Assembly (NCBI GenBank): GCA_030528145.1
Contig: JAUMZK010000001.1
Location: forward strand, 124,001-188,000
DNA from: Actinomycetaceae bacterium
GTDB lineage: Bacteria; Actinomycetota; Actinomycetes; Actinomycetales; Actinomycetaceae
DNA: 64,000 nucleotides
Reading direction: 5' to 3'
Position 1 is the first letter of the stretch. Each line of letters starts with the position of its first letter. Below, one piece after another: positions 34,737 to 43,852 of the stretch. Below the pieces are notes generated by a model. That model was not told the origin of the DNA. It did not search any database and worked only from the letters and a program-made list of their open reading frames with translations. A program made the position numbers and the translations under genes.

Positions 34737-36755
34737 GTGATTGATTATTTTGATCGGGCTCGCCGGTTGTTAGTTGGCAGGCCCATGCGTTCGGAGGCTC
34801 TGGGGCAGACGTTGCTGCCAAAACGGATTGCATTGCCCGTATTTGCTTCTGATGCGCTTTCGTCGGTTGCGTACGCCCCCGACGAGATCATTTTGATGCT
34901 GTCATTTGCAGGTTTGGCCGCAACCCAGTTTTCGCCCCTAATTGGGGTGGCTGTAGCGGTTTTGCTGATGATTGTGGTGGCGTCTTATCGGCAGACCGTT
35001 CATGCTTATCCTTCGGGTGGGGGCGATTACGAGGTCGTCACTACCAATTTGGGTCCCACTGCGGGGTTGATGATTGCAAGCGCGCTGTTAGTGGACTATG
35101 TGTTGACGGTGGCGGTTTCTATCAGTTCGGGGGCGAAGTATTTAGCGTCTGCAATGCCGTCACTGGCGGGTTACGAGGTTCACGTTTCGCTAAGTGTCAT
35201 TGCGGTACTGACACTGCTGAATTTGCGAGGGATGCGCGAATCTGGGCGCACTTTTGCGTTTTTCACCTATTTGTACTTGTTTGCCATTGTTTTAATGCTG
35301 GTAAGTGGCGTATTTCAATCCCTCACTGGAAAATTGGGCACTGCGCCAACCGCGCAATATGACATTATTCCTGACCCCGCATACCAGGTGGGACTGGTTG
35401 GCGTAGGCGGGTTTTTCTTGGTTTTGCGAGCTTTTTCTTCAGGCTGTGCGGCACTTACTGGGGTGGAAGCAATATCTAATGGTGTACCTACGTTTCGCAA
35501 ACCGAAATCGAAAAATGCGGCCACTACTTTACTGATGTTGGGCACCATCTCTGCTTGCGTGATGCTCACAATTTTGTATTTAGCACGCAATACAGGCGTG
35601 CGCTACGTGGAAAATCCTGCCGAAAGCCTCGTCCTAAACGGCCATCCTATTGGGTCGAATGTGCAGGTAGACCCGGTTATGAGCCAGCTTGCGGCAACGG
35701 TTTTTGCTGACGCCAAACCGTTATTTTACTTGGTGGCGGTAGTGACCGGGTTAATTTTGGTTCTGGCAGCAAACACGGCATTTAATGGGTTTCCTCAATT
35801 AGCGCAAATACTGGCGCACGATTCATTCTTGCCGCACCAGCTTTACAATCGGGGTGACCGACTGTCTTTCAGTAACGGCATTTTGGCCTTGGCTGGGGCA
35901 GCATCTGTGCTGATAATAGCCTTTGATGCGCAAGTAACTCGGCTGATCCAACTGTACATAATTGGGGTATTTATCAGCTTTACCCTGTCCCAATTAGGGA
36001 TGATTCGGCACTGGAACAGAGAACTGGCAGTTTGCACCGACGGGCGGCGGCGCCTGCAAATGCGTCACTCGCGCGTGATAAACATGTTCGGATTCGTAAT
36101 GGCAGGACTAGTATTACTGGTAGTTCTGGTTACAAAATTTACGCACGGGGCATGGATGGCACTGTTGTTCATGCTGTTGATCTTCTTGGTAATGCACCGC
36201 ATCCGCCACCACTACGAAAGTGTCGCTGCGGAACTGGAAGTACCTGACTATGTAGAGGCCGCACGCCTTCCCAGTCGCGTCCACGCCATTGTGCTACTGG
36301 CAAAACTGCACAAGCCCGCCATGCGCGCTATTTCCTACGCTCGCGCAACCACACCGTCCTCGTTAGAACTGGTAACTGTCGACATTAACGAGGACGACAC
36401 GAAAGCACTGTTAAAGCAGTGGAAAGACGCGGATATTCCGTTGCCACTGACCGTCCTCGCATCACCATTTCGCGATATCACTGGTCCCGTGCTGGCGCAC
36501 GTCCGCCAAGTTCGCCGCCAAAGTCCGCGCGAACTGGTAGTAGTGTACATACCCGAATACTTGGTAGCTCGTGGCATTGAGTCAATACTGCACAATCACT
36601 CTGCCACCAGGTTGCGCGCCCGCCTACAATACGTACCTGGTGTAGTTTTGGCAACCGTACCGTGGAAACTAGATGGCACCAAGGACCCCACCAAATTAGT
36701 AAACAAACAAATCATTGCCCCCGAAAGCAGGACCAAAAATGATCGTCACCATTGA
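34737..36755 (+). CDS. APC-superfamily KimA-like K+ importer
   Basis: 672 residues, about twelve membrane segments then a cytoplasmic C-terminal domain. It resembles Bacillus KimA (YdaO) in SDALSSVAYAPDEIIL, SYRQTVHAYPSGGGDYEV, LLVDYVLTVAVSISSGAKY, FSSGCAALTGVEAISNGVP and the C-terminal SILHNHSATRLRARL. KimA is a high-affinity K+/H+ symporter inhibited by c-di-AMP. The divergent CeoB/CeoC genes support a K+ role. It is often annotated only as an APC permease. Its end overlaps the TrmA-like gene by 17 bases. Confidence 0.8.
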   Translation: MIDYFDRARRLLVGRPMRSEALGQTLLPKRIALPVFASDALSSVAYAPDEIILMLSFAGLAATQFSPLIGVAVAVLLMIVVASYRQTVHAYPSGGGDYEVVTTNLGPTAGLMIASALLVDYVLTVAVSISSGAKYLASAMPSLAGYEVHVSLSVIAVLTLLNLRGMRESGRTFAFFTYLYLFAIVLMLVSGVFQSLTGKLGTAPTAQYDIIPDPAYQVGLVGVGGFFLVLRAFSSGCAALTGVEAISNGVPTFRKPKSKNAATTLLMLGTISACVMLTILYLARNTGVRYVENPAESLVLNGHPIGSNVQVDPVMSQLAATVFADAKPLFYLVAVVTGLILVLAANTAFNGFPQLAQILAHDSFLPHQLYNRGDRLSFSNGILALAGAASVLIIAFDAQVTRLIQLYIIGVFISFTLSQLGMIRHWNRELAVCTDGRRRLQMRHSRVINMFGFVMAGLVLLVVLVTKFTHGAWMALLFMLLIFLVMHRIRHHYESVAAELEVPDYVEAARLPSRVHAIVLLAKLHKPAMRAISYARATTPSSLELVTVDINEDDTKALLKQWKDADIPLPLTVLASPFRDITGPVLAHVRQVRRQSPRELVVVYIPEYLVARGIESILHNHSATRLRARLQYVPGVVLATVPWKLDGTKDPTKLVNKQIIAPESRTKNDRHH

Positions 36756-37938
36756 GGCTCCCGCAAATAATGGTGAATGCGTTACCCACGTAGACGGAAA
36801 AGTCATATTCGTTTCCAAAGCAATATGGGGCGAACGCGTTGAAATTGAAATTGTTCGGGAAAAGAAAAAATTTGCGTGGGCAAAAACGGTACGCCTCCTC
36901 GATCCCTCCCCGCTGCGCAGACCGCACATCTGGGCAGAGGGCGAAGCGAAAGGCATTGGGGGCTGCGAGCTAGGGCACGTCACCGTGGATGGTCAGTCCC
37001 AATGGAAAACCCAGGTAATCGCGAACCAAATGCGCAAAATTGGGGGCCGCGTCCTCGCAGAACAATTCCACAAAATTGGCAGTGACGTACGCGAACTAGG
37101 GGAGGACCCACGTACCCGCACTCGCGTGGAATTTGAAGTTCATGCTTCTGGCCAGCCCGCCATGTATCGCGCTGGCACCAAAGAACTTGTACCCATCGAG
37201 TCGATGCCACTGGCAGCACCCGCTTTCACGGACTTGGAAGTATTTTCCGAGCGCTGGCAAACGCTTTGGGTACCGGGGGACCGCTTGCGTGCAATAATGC
37301 CTGTCGGCGAGCCGCGCCTACTGATTGATTCCGTCGCCTACAGTGCGCAAGGTGAGCGTGCAAAACCGAGCGTTATTTACGAGGTCGACACCGGCACCAA
37401 GAAACTTCCTTTTGAAGTTAGTGCCACCGGTTTTTGGCAGCCTCACAGAGACGGTGCCAGTGCGCTGTACCAAACTGTCATGAAGAGCGCACGGGGCGAA
37501 AAAATCCTTGAACTATTCAGTGGCGCTGGATTATTTAGCGTCGGTCTTTCCAAAATAGGACAGTTAACCACCATAGAGGGCAGCGAAAGTGCGGTTCGTG
37601 ACGCCAAAAATAACCTGCAGAAATTGGGCGCCCAAAACGTTCAGGCGTTTAGCGGCAAAATATCTGCCCGCACCCTTGCCGAATTTAGCAGCAAAGATGG
37701 CTTCGACCTTATTGTCCTCGACCCACCTAGAGCGGGGGCAGGGATACCCCTAATTCGGCAAATAAGTGCGCTTTCACCTGCGCGAATAATATATATTGCG
37801 TGTGATATTGCGGCACTTGCACGGGATGGTAAGGAACTACTTACGCACGGGTACGAACTGAGCGGGCACACTGCCCTCGACCTGTTCCCAAATACCTACC
37901 ACGTTGAACAAGTAGCGGTATTCGACAAAGCAAAATAG
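36739..37938 (+). CDS. TrmA/RumA-family RNA 5-methyluridine methyltransferase
   Basis: 399 residues from MIVTIEAP. A TRAM-like N-terminal region is followed by the Rossmann methylase core with AdoMet site LELFSGAGLFSVGL, the DPPRAGAG loop, and IYIACDIAAL where the catalytic Cys lies, then the FPNTYHVEQV ending. It should methylate U in tRNA or rRNA. AGGA before this ATG supports it over a TTG eight codons upstream. It is coupled to the KimA-like gene by overlap. Confidence 0.87.
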   Translation: MIVTIEAPANNGECVTHVDGKVIFVSKAIWGERVEIEIVREKKKFAWAKTVRLLDPSPLRRPHIWAEGEAKGIGGCELGHVTVDGQSQWKTQVIANQMRKIGGRVLAEQFHKIGSDVRELGEDPRTRTRVEFEVHASGQPAMYRAGTKELVPIESMPLAAPAFTDLEVFSERWQTLWVPGDRLRAIMPVGEPRLLIDSVAYSAQGERAKPSVIYEVDTGTKKLPFEVSATGFWQPHRDGASALYQTVMKSARGEKILELFSGAGLFSVGLSKIGQLTTIEGSESAVRDAKNNLQKLGAQNVQAFSGKISARTLAEFSSKDGFDLIVLDPPRAGAGIPLIRQISALSPARIIYIACDIAALARDGKELLTHGYELSGHTALDLFPNTYHVEQVAVFDKAK

Positions 37939-38010
37939 TAGCTTCTATTTCTCCACCAAAGGCTAGCGCCGCCTATAAACTATTCGCGACTGGATGAGAA
38001 ACCAACAATA

Positions 38011-38043
38011 TGTCTCGATATGGTGTATCTTGATATCGAGATA
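38011..38043. promoter_or_regulatory. Near-palindromic operator upstream of aconitase
   Basis: TATCTTGATATCGAGATA (38026-38043) is an 18-base palindrome with one mismatch pair. A further TCTCGATAT just upstream also pairs with its right arm. It lies 29 bases before the acnA start. The cognate repressor is not identified. Confidence 0.6.
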
Positions 38044-38071
38044 TCGACTAGGTTCTACTTAAGGAGCGAAA

Positions 38072-40750
38072 GTGGCCAGTTTGGATAGTTTCGGGGCAAA
38101 AAGAGTCCTCACAGTTGCCGACAAAACCTATCAGTTTTATTCCCTCGACGCAGTTAAAGGCACCGAGAAACTGCCCTACTCGTTGAAAGTACTGGCAGAA
38201 AACCTGCTGCGCACCGAAGATGGGGCTAACGTCACCAAAGAACATATTGAGGCAATCGCCAACTGGGACCCACAAGCAAAACCCAGCACTGAAATTCAGT
38301 TCACTCCTGCGCGCGTGGTAATGCAAGACTTCACCGGCGTCCCTTGCGTTGTCGACCTCGCCACCATGCGCGAAGCAGTGAAAGAACTAGGCGGCGATCC
38401 CGCACAAATAAACCCGCTGGCCCCCGCCGAAATGGTAATCGACCACTCCGTCATAATTGACCATTTTGGCACCCCCCAAGCACTCGAATTGAACATGGAC
38501 ATGGAATACAAGCGTAACCAAGAGCGCTACCAATTCCTGCGTTGGGGGCAAAACGCCTTCGAAAACTTTCGCGTAGTACCCCCTGGTGCGGGCATCGTCC
38601 ACCAGGTAAACATTGAATATCTGGCGCGCACCATCTTCACTAAAGAAGAGGGCGACGAAACTATTGCTTATCCCGACACTTGCGTTGGCACCGACTCGCA
38701 CACCACCATGGTCAACGGGTTGGGCGTCCTCGGGTGGGGGGTTGGCGGTATCGAAGCCGAAGCGGCAATGCTCGGTCAGCCGGTATCAATGCTCATCCCC
38801 AACGTAGTCGGCTTCAAACTGAAAGGCGACATACCTGCGGGCGCGACGGCCACCGACGTGGTGCTAACGATCACGCAAATGCTGCGCGAACACGGTGTGG
38901 TTGGTAAATTTGTCGAATTTTATGGCGAGGGCGTAGGGGCAGTTCCGCTGGCAAACCGCGCCACTATTGGCAACATGTCCCCAGAATTTGGTTCTACTGC
39001 TGCCATATTTCCCATTGACCAGGTCACCTTGGATTACCTGCGCCTAACCGGCAGGAGCGAGCAGACCATCGCCCTCGTCGAAGCCTACGCCAAAGCCCAA
39101 GGCATGTGGCATGACCCCAACAATGAAGTAGCCTATTCCGAATATCTAGAACTCGACCTTTCTACGGTTGTCCCCTCCATTGCTGGTCCGAAGCGTCCTC
39201 AAGACCGTATCGAACTAAGCGATGCGAAATCTGCATTCCAAAAGATCATCAGTCCGACCTATGCTGATACGCCTAAGAATCCGCAAACTATCACTATTGA
39301 CGGGACGGAATGCACTATTGATAACGGGTCCGTTGTAATCGCGTCCATAACCTCATGTACCAACACTTCCAACCCAGAAGTAATGGTTGCTGCAGGGCTG
39401 CTGGCAAAGAAAGCTAACCAACTCGGTTTGACCCGCAAACCGTGGGTAAAAACTACTATGGGTCCGGGCTCACAAGTAGTAACCGACTACTACCGGAAAG
39501 CGGGGCTGTGGCCGCACCTGAACGCCCTCGGATTCAATCTGGTGGGATACGGGTGCACCACGTGTATTGGGAACTCCGGTCCGATTATTCCAGAAGTTTC
39601 TCAGGCGGTAAACGCCGCAGATTTGGCGGTAGTTTCTGTGCTTTCGGGCAACCGTAACTTTGAAGGGCGCATCAACCCGGATGTGAAAATGAATTATTTA
39701 GCATCCCCACCCCTGGTTATTGCCTATGCCCTGGCTGGTACCATGGATTTCGATTTTGAAACCGAGGCTTTGGGAACAGACAAGAACGGCAACGAAGTTT
39801 TCTTACGAGACATTTGGCCAAGCCCTGAAGAAGTTCAAAAAACTATTGATGCCACTATCGATTCGGAAATGTTCACAAAAGATTACCAGAACGTGTTCGA
39901 GGGCGATTCTCGCTGGCAGTCTTTGGATACGCCCTCTGGCGCTCTGTTTGCGTGGGCACAGGACTCCACTTACATTCGGAAGGCGCCGTATTTTCAAGAC
40001 ATGCCCGCAAAGCCCACGCCGGTTACGGACATCTCCGGGGCACGTGTGTTGTTGAAACTGGGCGATTCGGTCACAACCGACCACATCAGCCCGGCTGGTC
40101 AATTCCAAAAAGACACGCCCGCCGGTCGTTACTTAAGCGCCAACGGCGTGGAGCGCAAAGACTTTAATAGCTACGGTTCCCGCCGGGGCAACCACGAAGT
40201 AATGGTACGCGGCACTTTTGCGAATATTCGCATTAAAAACCAGCTACTGGATGGGGTCGAGGGCGGTTATACGCGCGATTTCACCCAGGCGGGGGGACCG
40301 GTAGCGGCAGTTTACGACGCCGCAGAAAACTACCAGGCAGCAGGCGTGCCCTTGGTAGTTTTGGGTGGAAAAGAATACGGTTCTGGTTCTTCGCGCGACT
40401 GGGCGGCAAAAGGCACACTATTGCTGGGGGTGAAAGCTGTCATTGCGGAAAGTTTTGAACGCATTCACCGCTCGAACTTGATAGGTATGGGGGTATTGCC
40501 GCTGCAATTCCCCGCGGGTGCATCTGCCAATTCGCTCGGTTTGGACGGGACGGAAACCTTCAGCATTAGTGGTATTACCAAACTGAACGAGGGCGAAACT
40601 CCGGCAACTGTTACCGTGACGGCCAAGAAGGAGGACGGTGGCACCGTAGAATTTGCGGCGGACGTGCGCATTGACACGCCCGGTGAAGCCGACTATTTCC
40701 GCCATGGCGGTATTTTGCAGTACGTGCTGCGCAGTCTCGTGCGTCAGTAA
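38072..40750 (+). CDS. acnA: Aconitate hydratase A
   Basis: 892 residues, the AcnA/IRP1 type. It isomerises citrate and isocitrate with a [4Fe-4S] cluster whose ligands are Cys in SCTNTSNP and the two Cys of GYGCTTCIG. The swivel domain and SRDWAAKGT arginine loop near the C-terminus are complete. GTG start after AAGGAGCGAAA. The palindrome upstream and hairpin downstream make it a single-gene unit. No other TCA-cycle gene is in the window. Confidence 0.96.
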   Translation: MASLDSFGAKRVLTVADKTYQFYSLDAVKGTEKLPYSLKVLAENLLRTEDGANVTKEHIEAIANWDPQAKPSTEIQFTPARVVMQDFTGVPCVVDLATMREAVKELGGDPAQINPLAPAEMVIDHSVIIDHFGTPQALELNMDMEYKRNQERYQFLRWGQNAFENFRVVPPGAGIVHQVNIEYLARTIFTKEEGDETIAYPDTCVGTDSHTTMVNGLGVLGWGVGGIEAEAAMLGQPVSMLIPNVVGFKLKGDIPAGATATDVVLTITQMLREHGVVGKFVEFYGEGVGAVPLANRATIGNMSPEFGSTAAIFPIDQVTLDYLRLTGRSEQTIALVEAYAKAQGMWHDPNNEVAYSEYLELDLSTVVPSIAGPKRPQDRIELSDAKSAFQKIISPTYADTPKNPQTITIDGTECTIDNGSVVIASITSCTNTSNPEVMVAAGLLAKKANQLGLTRKPWVKTTMGPGSQVVTDYYRKAGLWPHLNALGFNLVGYGCTTCIGNSGPIIPEVSQAVNAADLAVVSVLSGNRNFEGRINPDVKMNYLASPPLVIAYALAGTMDFDFETEALGTDKNGNEVFLRDIWPSPEEVQKTIDATIDSEMFTKDYQNVFEGDSRWQSLDTPSGALFAWAQDSTYIRKAPYFQDMPAKPTPVTDISGARVLLKLGDSVTTDHISPAGQFQKDTPAGRYLSANGVERKDFNSYGSRRGNHEVMVRGTFANIRIKNQLLDGVEGGYTRDFTQAGGPVAAVYDAAENYQAAGVPLVVLGGKEYGSGSSRDWAAKGTLLLGVKAVIAESFERIHRSNLIGMGVLPLQFPAGASANSLGLDGTETFSISGITKLNEGETPATVTVTAKKEDGGTVEFAADVRIDTPGEADYFRHGGILQYVLRSLVRQ

Positions 40751-40762
40751 CGACAAAACTAT

Positions 40763-40796
40763 AAGGCGGCGAGGCGAGCTACGTCCTCGCCGCCTT
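40763..40796. terminator. Terminator between acnA and ClC genes
   Basis: AAGGCGGCGAGG and CCTCGCCGCCTT form a perfect 12-bp stem with a 10-base loop, serving both convergent genes. The right arm contains the motif CGTCCTCG. Confidence 0.85.
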
Positions 40797-40798
40797 TC

Positions 40799-42580
40799 CT
40801 ATTTTCCGAAGTACTTCGCAGCCCCAGGATGGCGTTCAATCCACCGCGAACCCCACGAAGACTGCTGACCAGCCGCCAATGCGCGGCGTTGTTCGCGGTA
40901 CATCCTACGCACCAACGCGTGCTGGGAGATCCACCCGATAGGTTGCTTGCCGTCCAAAACGGGCACCGCATCCATGCGTGAATCCAAAATGGTAGCCAGC
41001 ACTGCGGAGGGTAAATCCTCCGCAAAAACGTGGGAGGTGTCCAGGGATGCTTGCCCCACGACGCGCGCACCTTCCAAGTTTTTTGCGCGAATTAGCGGTA
41101 AAGCAGTGGCAATTCCGTAATATTTGCCGTCAGTATCTATTACTACAGCACTGGTTTCCCCACTGGAATGCAATAGCCTCAAAGTGGTACTGATGGTGTC
41201 GTTCGTAGTGACGGTCAGGGGAATAGGTTCCATGAGTTCGCGTGCGCTCATACGACCAACTAGGGTGCGGTCGACAGGTTCGTCTAGCCGGTCGCCACGG
41301 CGGATCAGTTTTGCGGTATAGATGGTTTCTCTGGTGAGGAAGCGGCTTACTCCGACGGCAATTGCTACTGCCAACATTACCGGCAAAATGAGGGCGTATT
41401 GTCCCGTCATTTCCACGATTATCAGTACCGCTGTTATTGGGGCGCGAGCGGCACCGGCAAACGCTGCCCCCATTCCTATTACGCCAAATGTCGCAATAGT
41501 TTCGGGGGATGTGGGGGCGAGGATTTGTCCAACGAAGGCGCCTATTCCCGCACCAATAAAAAGGCTCGGCGCGAAAACGCCGCCACTGCCGCCGATGGCA
41601 ATAGTAAATGAGGTGAACCACATTCTGCCAACTACTAGTGCCAGCAGGAAGACCAGTGAATAATCACCCAGCAGCATTTGCGTGCGAATAGGTCCACCGT
41701 CACCGAACATGTGTGGAAATGCGAACAGCATTATTCCTAGTAGCATGCCCCCAAGCGCGGGACGTGCCCACTCTGGACCACGGTAAATTTTGTCGACCAA
41801 GCTTTCGGTGCCATATAACATTTTTGAAAATAGTAGCCCACCTAGACCAGCAATAACGCCTACAAGCATGGTCACAGGCAACATGGTAGTTGAGGGGAGA
41901 TCTAAAATCAGAGGCAGGTCAACAATGGGCGCGTTCCCCCACATGGCGTGCGCAACCGTGCTGGAAGCTACAGAGGCTACCACGGCCATTCCGAAAGTCT
42001 CGGCAGTAAAGTTCACCAAAATTACTTCCAGGGCAAAGAGGGCGCCTGCAAGGGGAGCGTTGAAAGTGGCTGCCACGCCCGCACCGGCCCCACACCCTGC
42101 CAGCAAAACGACGCGTGAAGTCGGCAGACCCGTGCGCTGAGCAATAGCCGACCCCAGCGCGGCTCCAACTTGCGCTATGGGACCTTCGCGACCCACCGAT
42201 CCACCGCCGCCTAAGGTTAGTGCCGACCCGATTATTTTCACGAGGGCGACTTGTCCCGGTATTTGCCCACCCTTGCGTCTAACTGCCAACATGATCTCGG
42301 GAACTCCATGACCGCGAGCAGTAGGTGCCCATTTTTGAATGAGCGGCCCATACAGCAGCCCCGAAATAATGGGTACAAACAATAAGAACCACGGCGAAAG
42401 GCCCAGTTTTCCGTGGGCGGCACCGGCATGGGCGGAATAGTTGAAATAACCCGTCATTACCCAGGTCCAACCCTCTATGCATAGTTGGAACAGGATTGAG
42501 GCTAGACCGCATATTGCGCCTACTATTGCAGCGAGTATCGCCAGGACGGAACGATGATTTTTAACCAAACTACCGATCAT
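40799..42580 (-). CDS. ClC-family chloride channel/transporter with CBS domains
   Basis: 593 residues. The ClC membrane core has the gating-Glu segment GSVGREGPIAQVGAALG and the anion-site GSGGVFAPSLFIG; a C-terminal pair of CBS domains (ARELMEPIPLTVT and DSRMDAVPVLDGKQPIGW) may sense nucleotides. The Glu in GREGP is kept in H+/Cl- exchangers, so exchange is likely. The ATG overlaps the end of the upstream S9-like gene by four bases. Confidence 0.9.
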   Translation of the reverse strand: MIGSLVKNHRSVLAILAAIVGAICGLASILFQLCIEGWTWVMTGYFNYSAHAGAAHGKLGLSPWFLLFVPIISGLLYGPLIQKWAPTARGHGVPEIMLAVRRKGGQIPGQVALVKIIGSALTLGGGGSVGREGPIAQVGAALGSAIAQRTGLPTSRVVLLAGCGAGAGVAATFNAPLAGALFALEVILVNFTAETFGMAVVASVASSTVAHAMWGNAPIVDLPLILDLPSTTMLPVTMLVGVIAGLGGLLFSKMLYGTESLVDKIYRGPEWARPALGGMLLGIMLFAFPHMFGDGGPIRTQMLLGDYSLVFLLALVVGRMWFTSFTIAIGGSGGVFAPSLFIGAGIGAFVGQILAPTSPETIATFGVIGMGAAFAGAARAPITAVLIIVEMTGQYALILPVMLAVAIAVGVSRFLTRETIYTAKLIRRGDRLDEPVDRTLVGRMSARELMEPIPLTVTTNDTISTTLRLLHSSGETSAVVIDTDGKYYGIATALPLIRAKNLEGARVVGQASLDTSHVFAEDLPSAVLATILDSRMDAVPVLDGKQPIGWISQHALVRRMYREQRRALAAGQQSSWGSRWIERHPGAAKYFGK

Positions 42581-43752
42581 TTATCCGAGGTTTCTTTTCG
42601 CTCAAATTCGTCCGTGTTGTTTGTCATGTTTGCCGGTGTTGTTCCGATTTCTTGACGCAGCACACGCACCGTTCCACGTTTTATTTCAATGAGGGCGCCA
42701 CGTCCGTCTGTGTCTTCTACCACCGCAACAGTACGACCACCTTGACTGTCGACATTTCCCAAGGGTCTCCACCCAGTTTCCCAGGTTTCCAATTGTCCGT
42801 TATCTAGGCGAATACTTCCTAAATTAGCTTTCTCGTTATCCCACCAGGTGGCAACCAGATGTGTAATATCGAGGTTGCCAAAGCTGGTGGTGCTAGGCGC
42901 CATGGTGGGAAGCGAAAAATTCTTTGGGGTAGGGTGCAATGCCCGAGTTCGCAAATGACTTTGCCAAGATGACGAATTGAAACCTTCAGTGCGGTACAGG
43001 TTCGCCCACCCACTGGAATTGTCTATGTGAATTAGGTCATCTTCTAATGTCCAGCGGGGTTGGAAAACTGCCACATTTTCGGCATCTACCAGATTATGCA
43101 CTTTTACAAAATCGCCCATAAAGCCCAGCTCAGCCACGCAGAGTTTGCTCCTGCTAGGAGTATTTGTGTTCGTAGAGGCGCACACAAACGCGAGAAAATG
43201 ACCAGCAACCGAAAGAGCAAGTGAAGTAGCGTGGGCGTCCTCAGAAAATAAAACCTGAATGTTACTATTTTCGCGCGCAGCCGCACCATCTAGTGGTACC
43301 GCCACAATTTCGCTACCCCCATCCCCACCGGCGCGAACCGCGAAAACCACACCGCGTACCAGGTCGATAACCATATCAGCAAAGTGATACGCAACTTCAG
43401 GGGTGAGACGTAAAGCACCGCCCTCGGGATGATTCACGTCAAAACGGTAAAGGCATCCGTTCGCGCTGTTACTAAACACCACTACACCTTCACAAACGGC
43501 ATAAGCCCGCCCGCCCCTAATTTGGGTACGCACATCCGGCAGCGCACCCCCAGGCAGTAACGGCAAAATTTCCCTAATCTGTCCCCCGCCGCGCCGGAGC
43601 AAAGCATTTCGTGCTGACTTGGTCGAAAAAGTCTCTACCCAGTAAGTATCTGCACCATCGCAACTGACCTGGGCAAACGGTGCCGCATGGGGGACACTCG
43701 ATTTACTGACCCCGAAAGAAGAAGACGAAAAACTCTGCTGGTTCACACTCAT
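42577..43752 (-). CDS. S9-peptidase-like beta-propeller protein lacking the hydrolase domain
   Basis: 391 residues. Its pattern (GVVVFSNSANGCLYRFD, LTPEVAYHFADMVID, LCVAELGFMGDF, SGWANLYR) matches the N-terminal propeller of actinobacterial S9 peptidases, but the sequence ends where the alpha/beta-hydrolase domain should begin, and no GxSxGG nucleophile is present. The next gene follows with a four-base overlap, so the domain is gone rather than displaced. It may be a binding module or a decayed peptidase. No signal peptide. TAAACT ends six bases before the ATG. Confidence 0.6.
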   Translation of the reverse strand: MSVNQQSFSSSSFGVSKSSVPHAAPFAQVSCDGADTYWVETFSTKSARNALLRRGGGQIREILPLLPGGALPDVRTQIRGGRAYAVCEGVVVFSNSANGCLYRFDVNHPEGGALRLTPEVAYHFADMVIDLVRGVVFAVRAGGDGGSEIVAVPLDGAAARENSNIQVLFSEDAHATSLALSVAGHFLAFVCASTNTNTPSRSKLCVAELGFMGDFVKVHNLVDAENVAVFQPRWTLEDDLIHIDNSSGWANLYRTEGFNSSSWQSHLRTRALHPTPKNFSLPTMAPSTTSFGNLDITHLVATWWDNEKANLGSIRLDNGQLETWETGWRPLGNVDSQGGRTVAVVEDTDGRGALIEIKRGTVRVLRQEIGTTPANMTNNTDEFERKETSDK

Positions 43753-43758
43753 GCCACC

Positions 43759-43764
43759 AGTTTA
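43759..43764 (-). promoter_or_regulatory. Leaderless -10 box TAAACT
   Basis: TAAACT on the minus strand ends six bases before the ATG of the S9-like gene. Confidence 0.5.
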
Positions 43765-43852
43765 TGTCCGATAGCTTTCGTGCCAATGCATCTACTTGGC
43801 ATTCAAGATCAGTATCATTGAATATTGGTTGCCTTTTGCGAATGGAGGAGCA

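Noticed and set aside
36715..36738. Earlier TTG start for the TrmA-like gene
   Set aside because: It lacks a ribosome-binding site, whereas AGGA lies seven bases before the ATG at 36739 and that start matches the family N-terminus.
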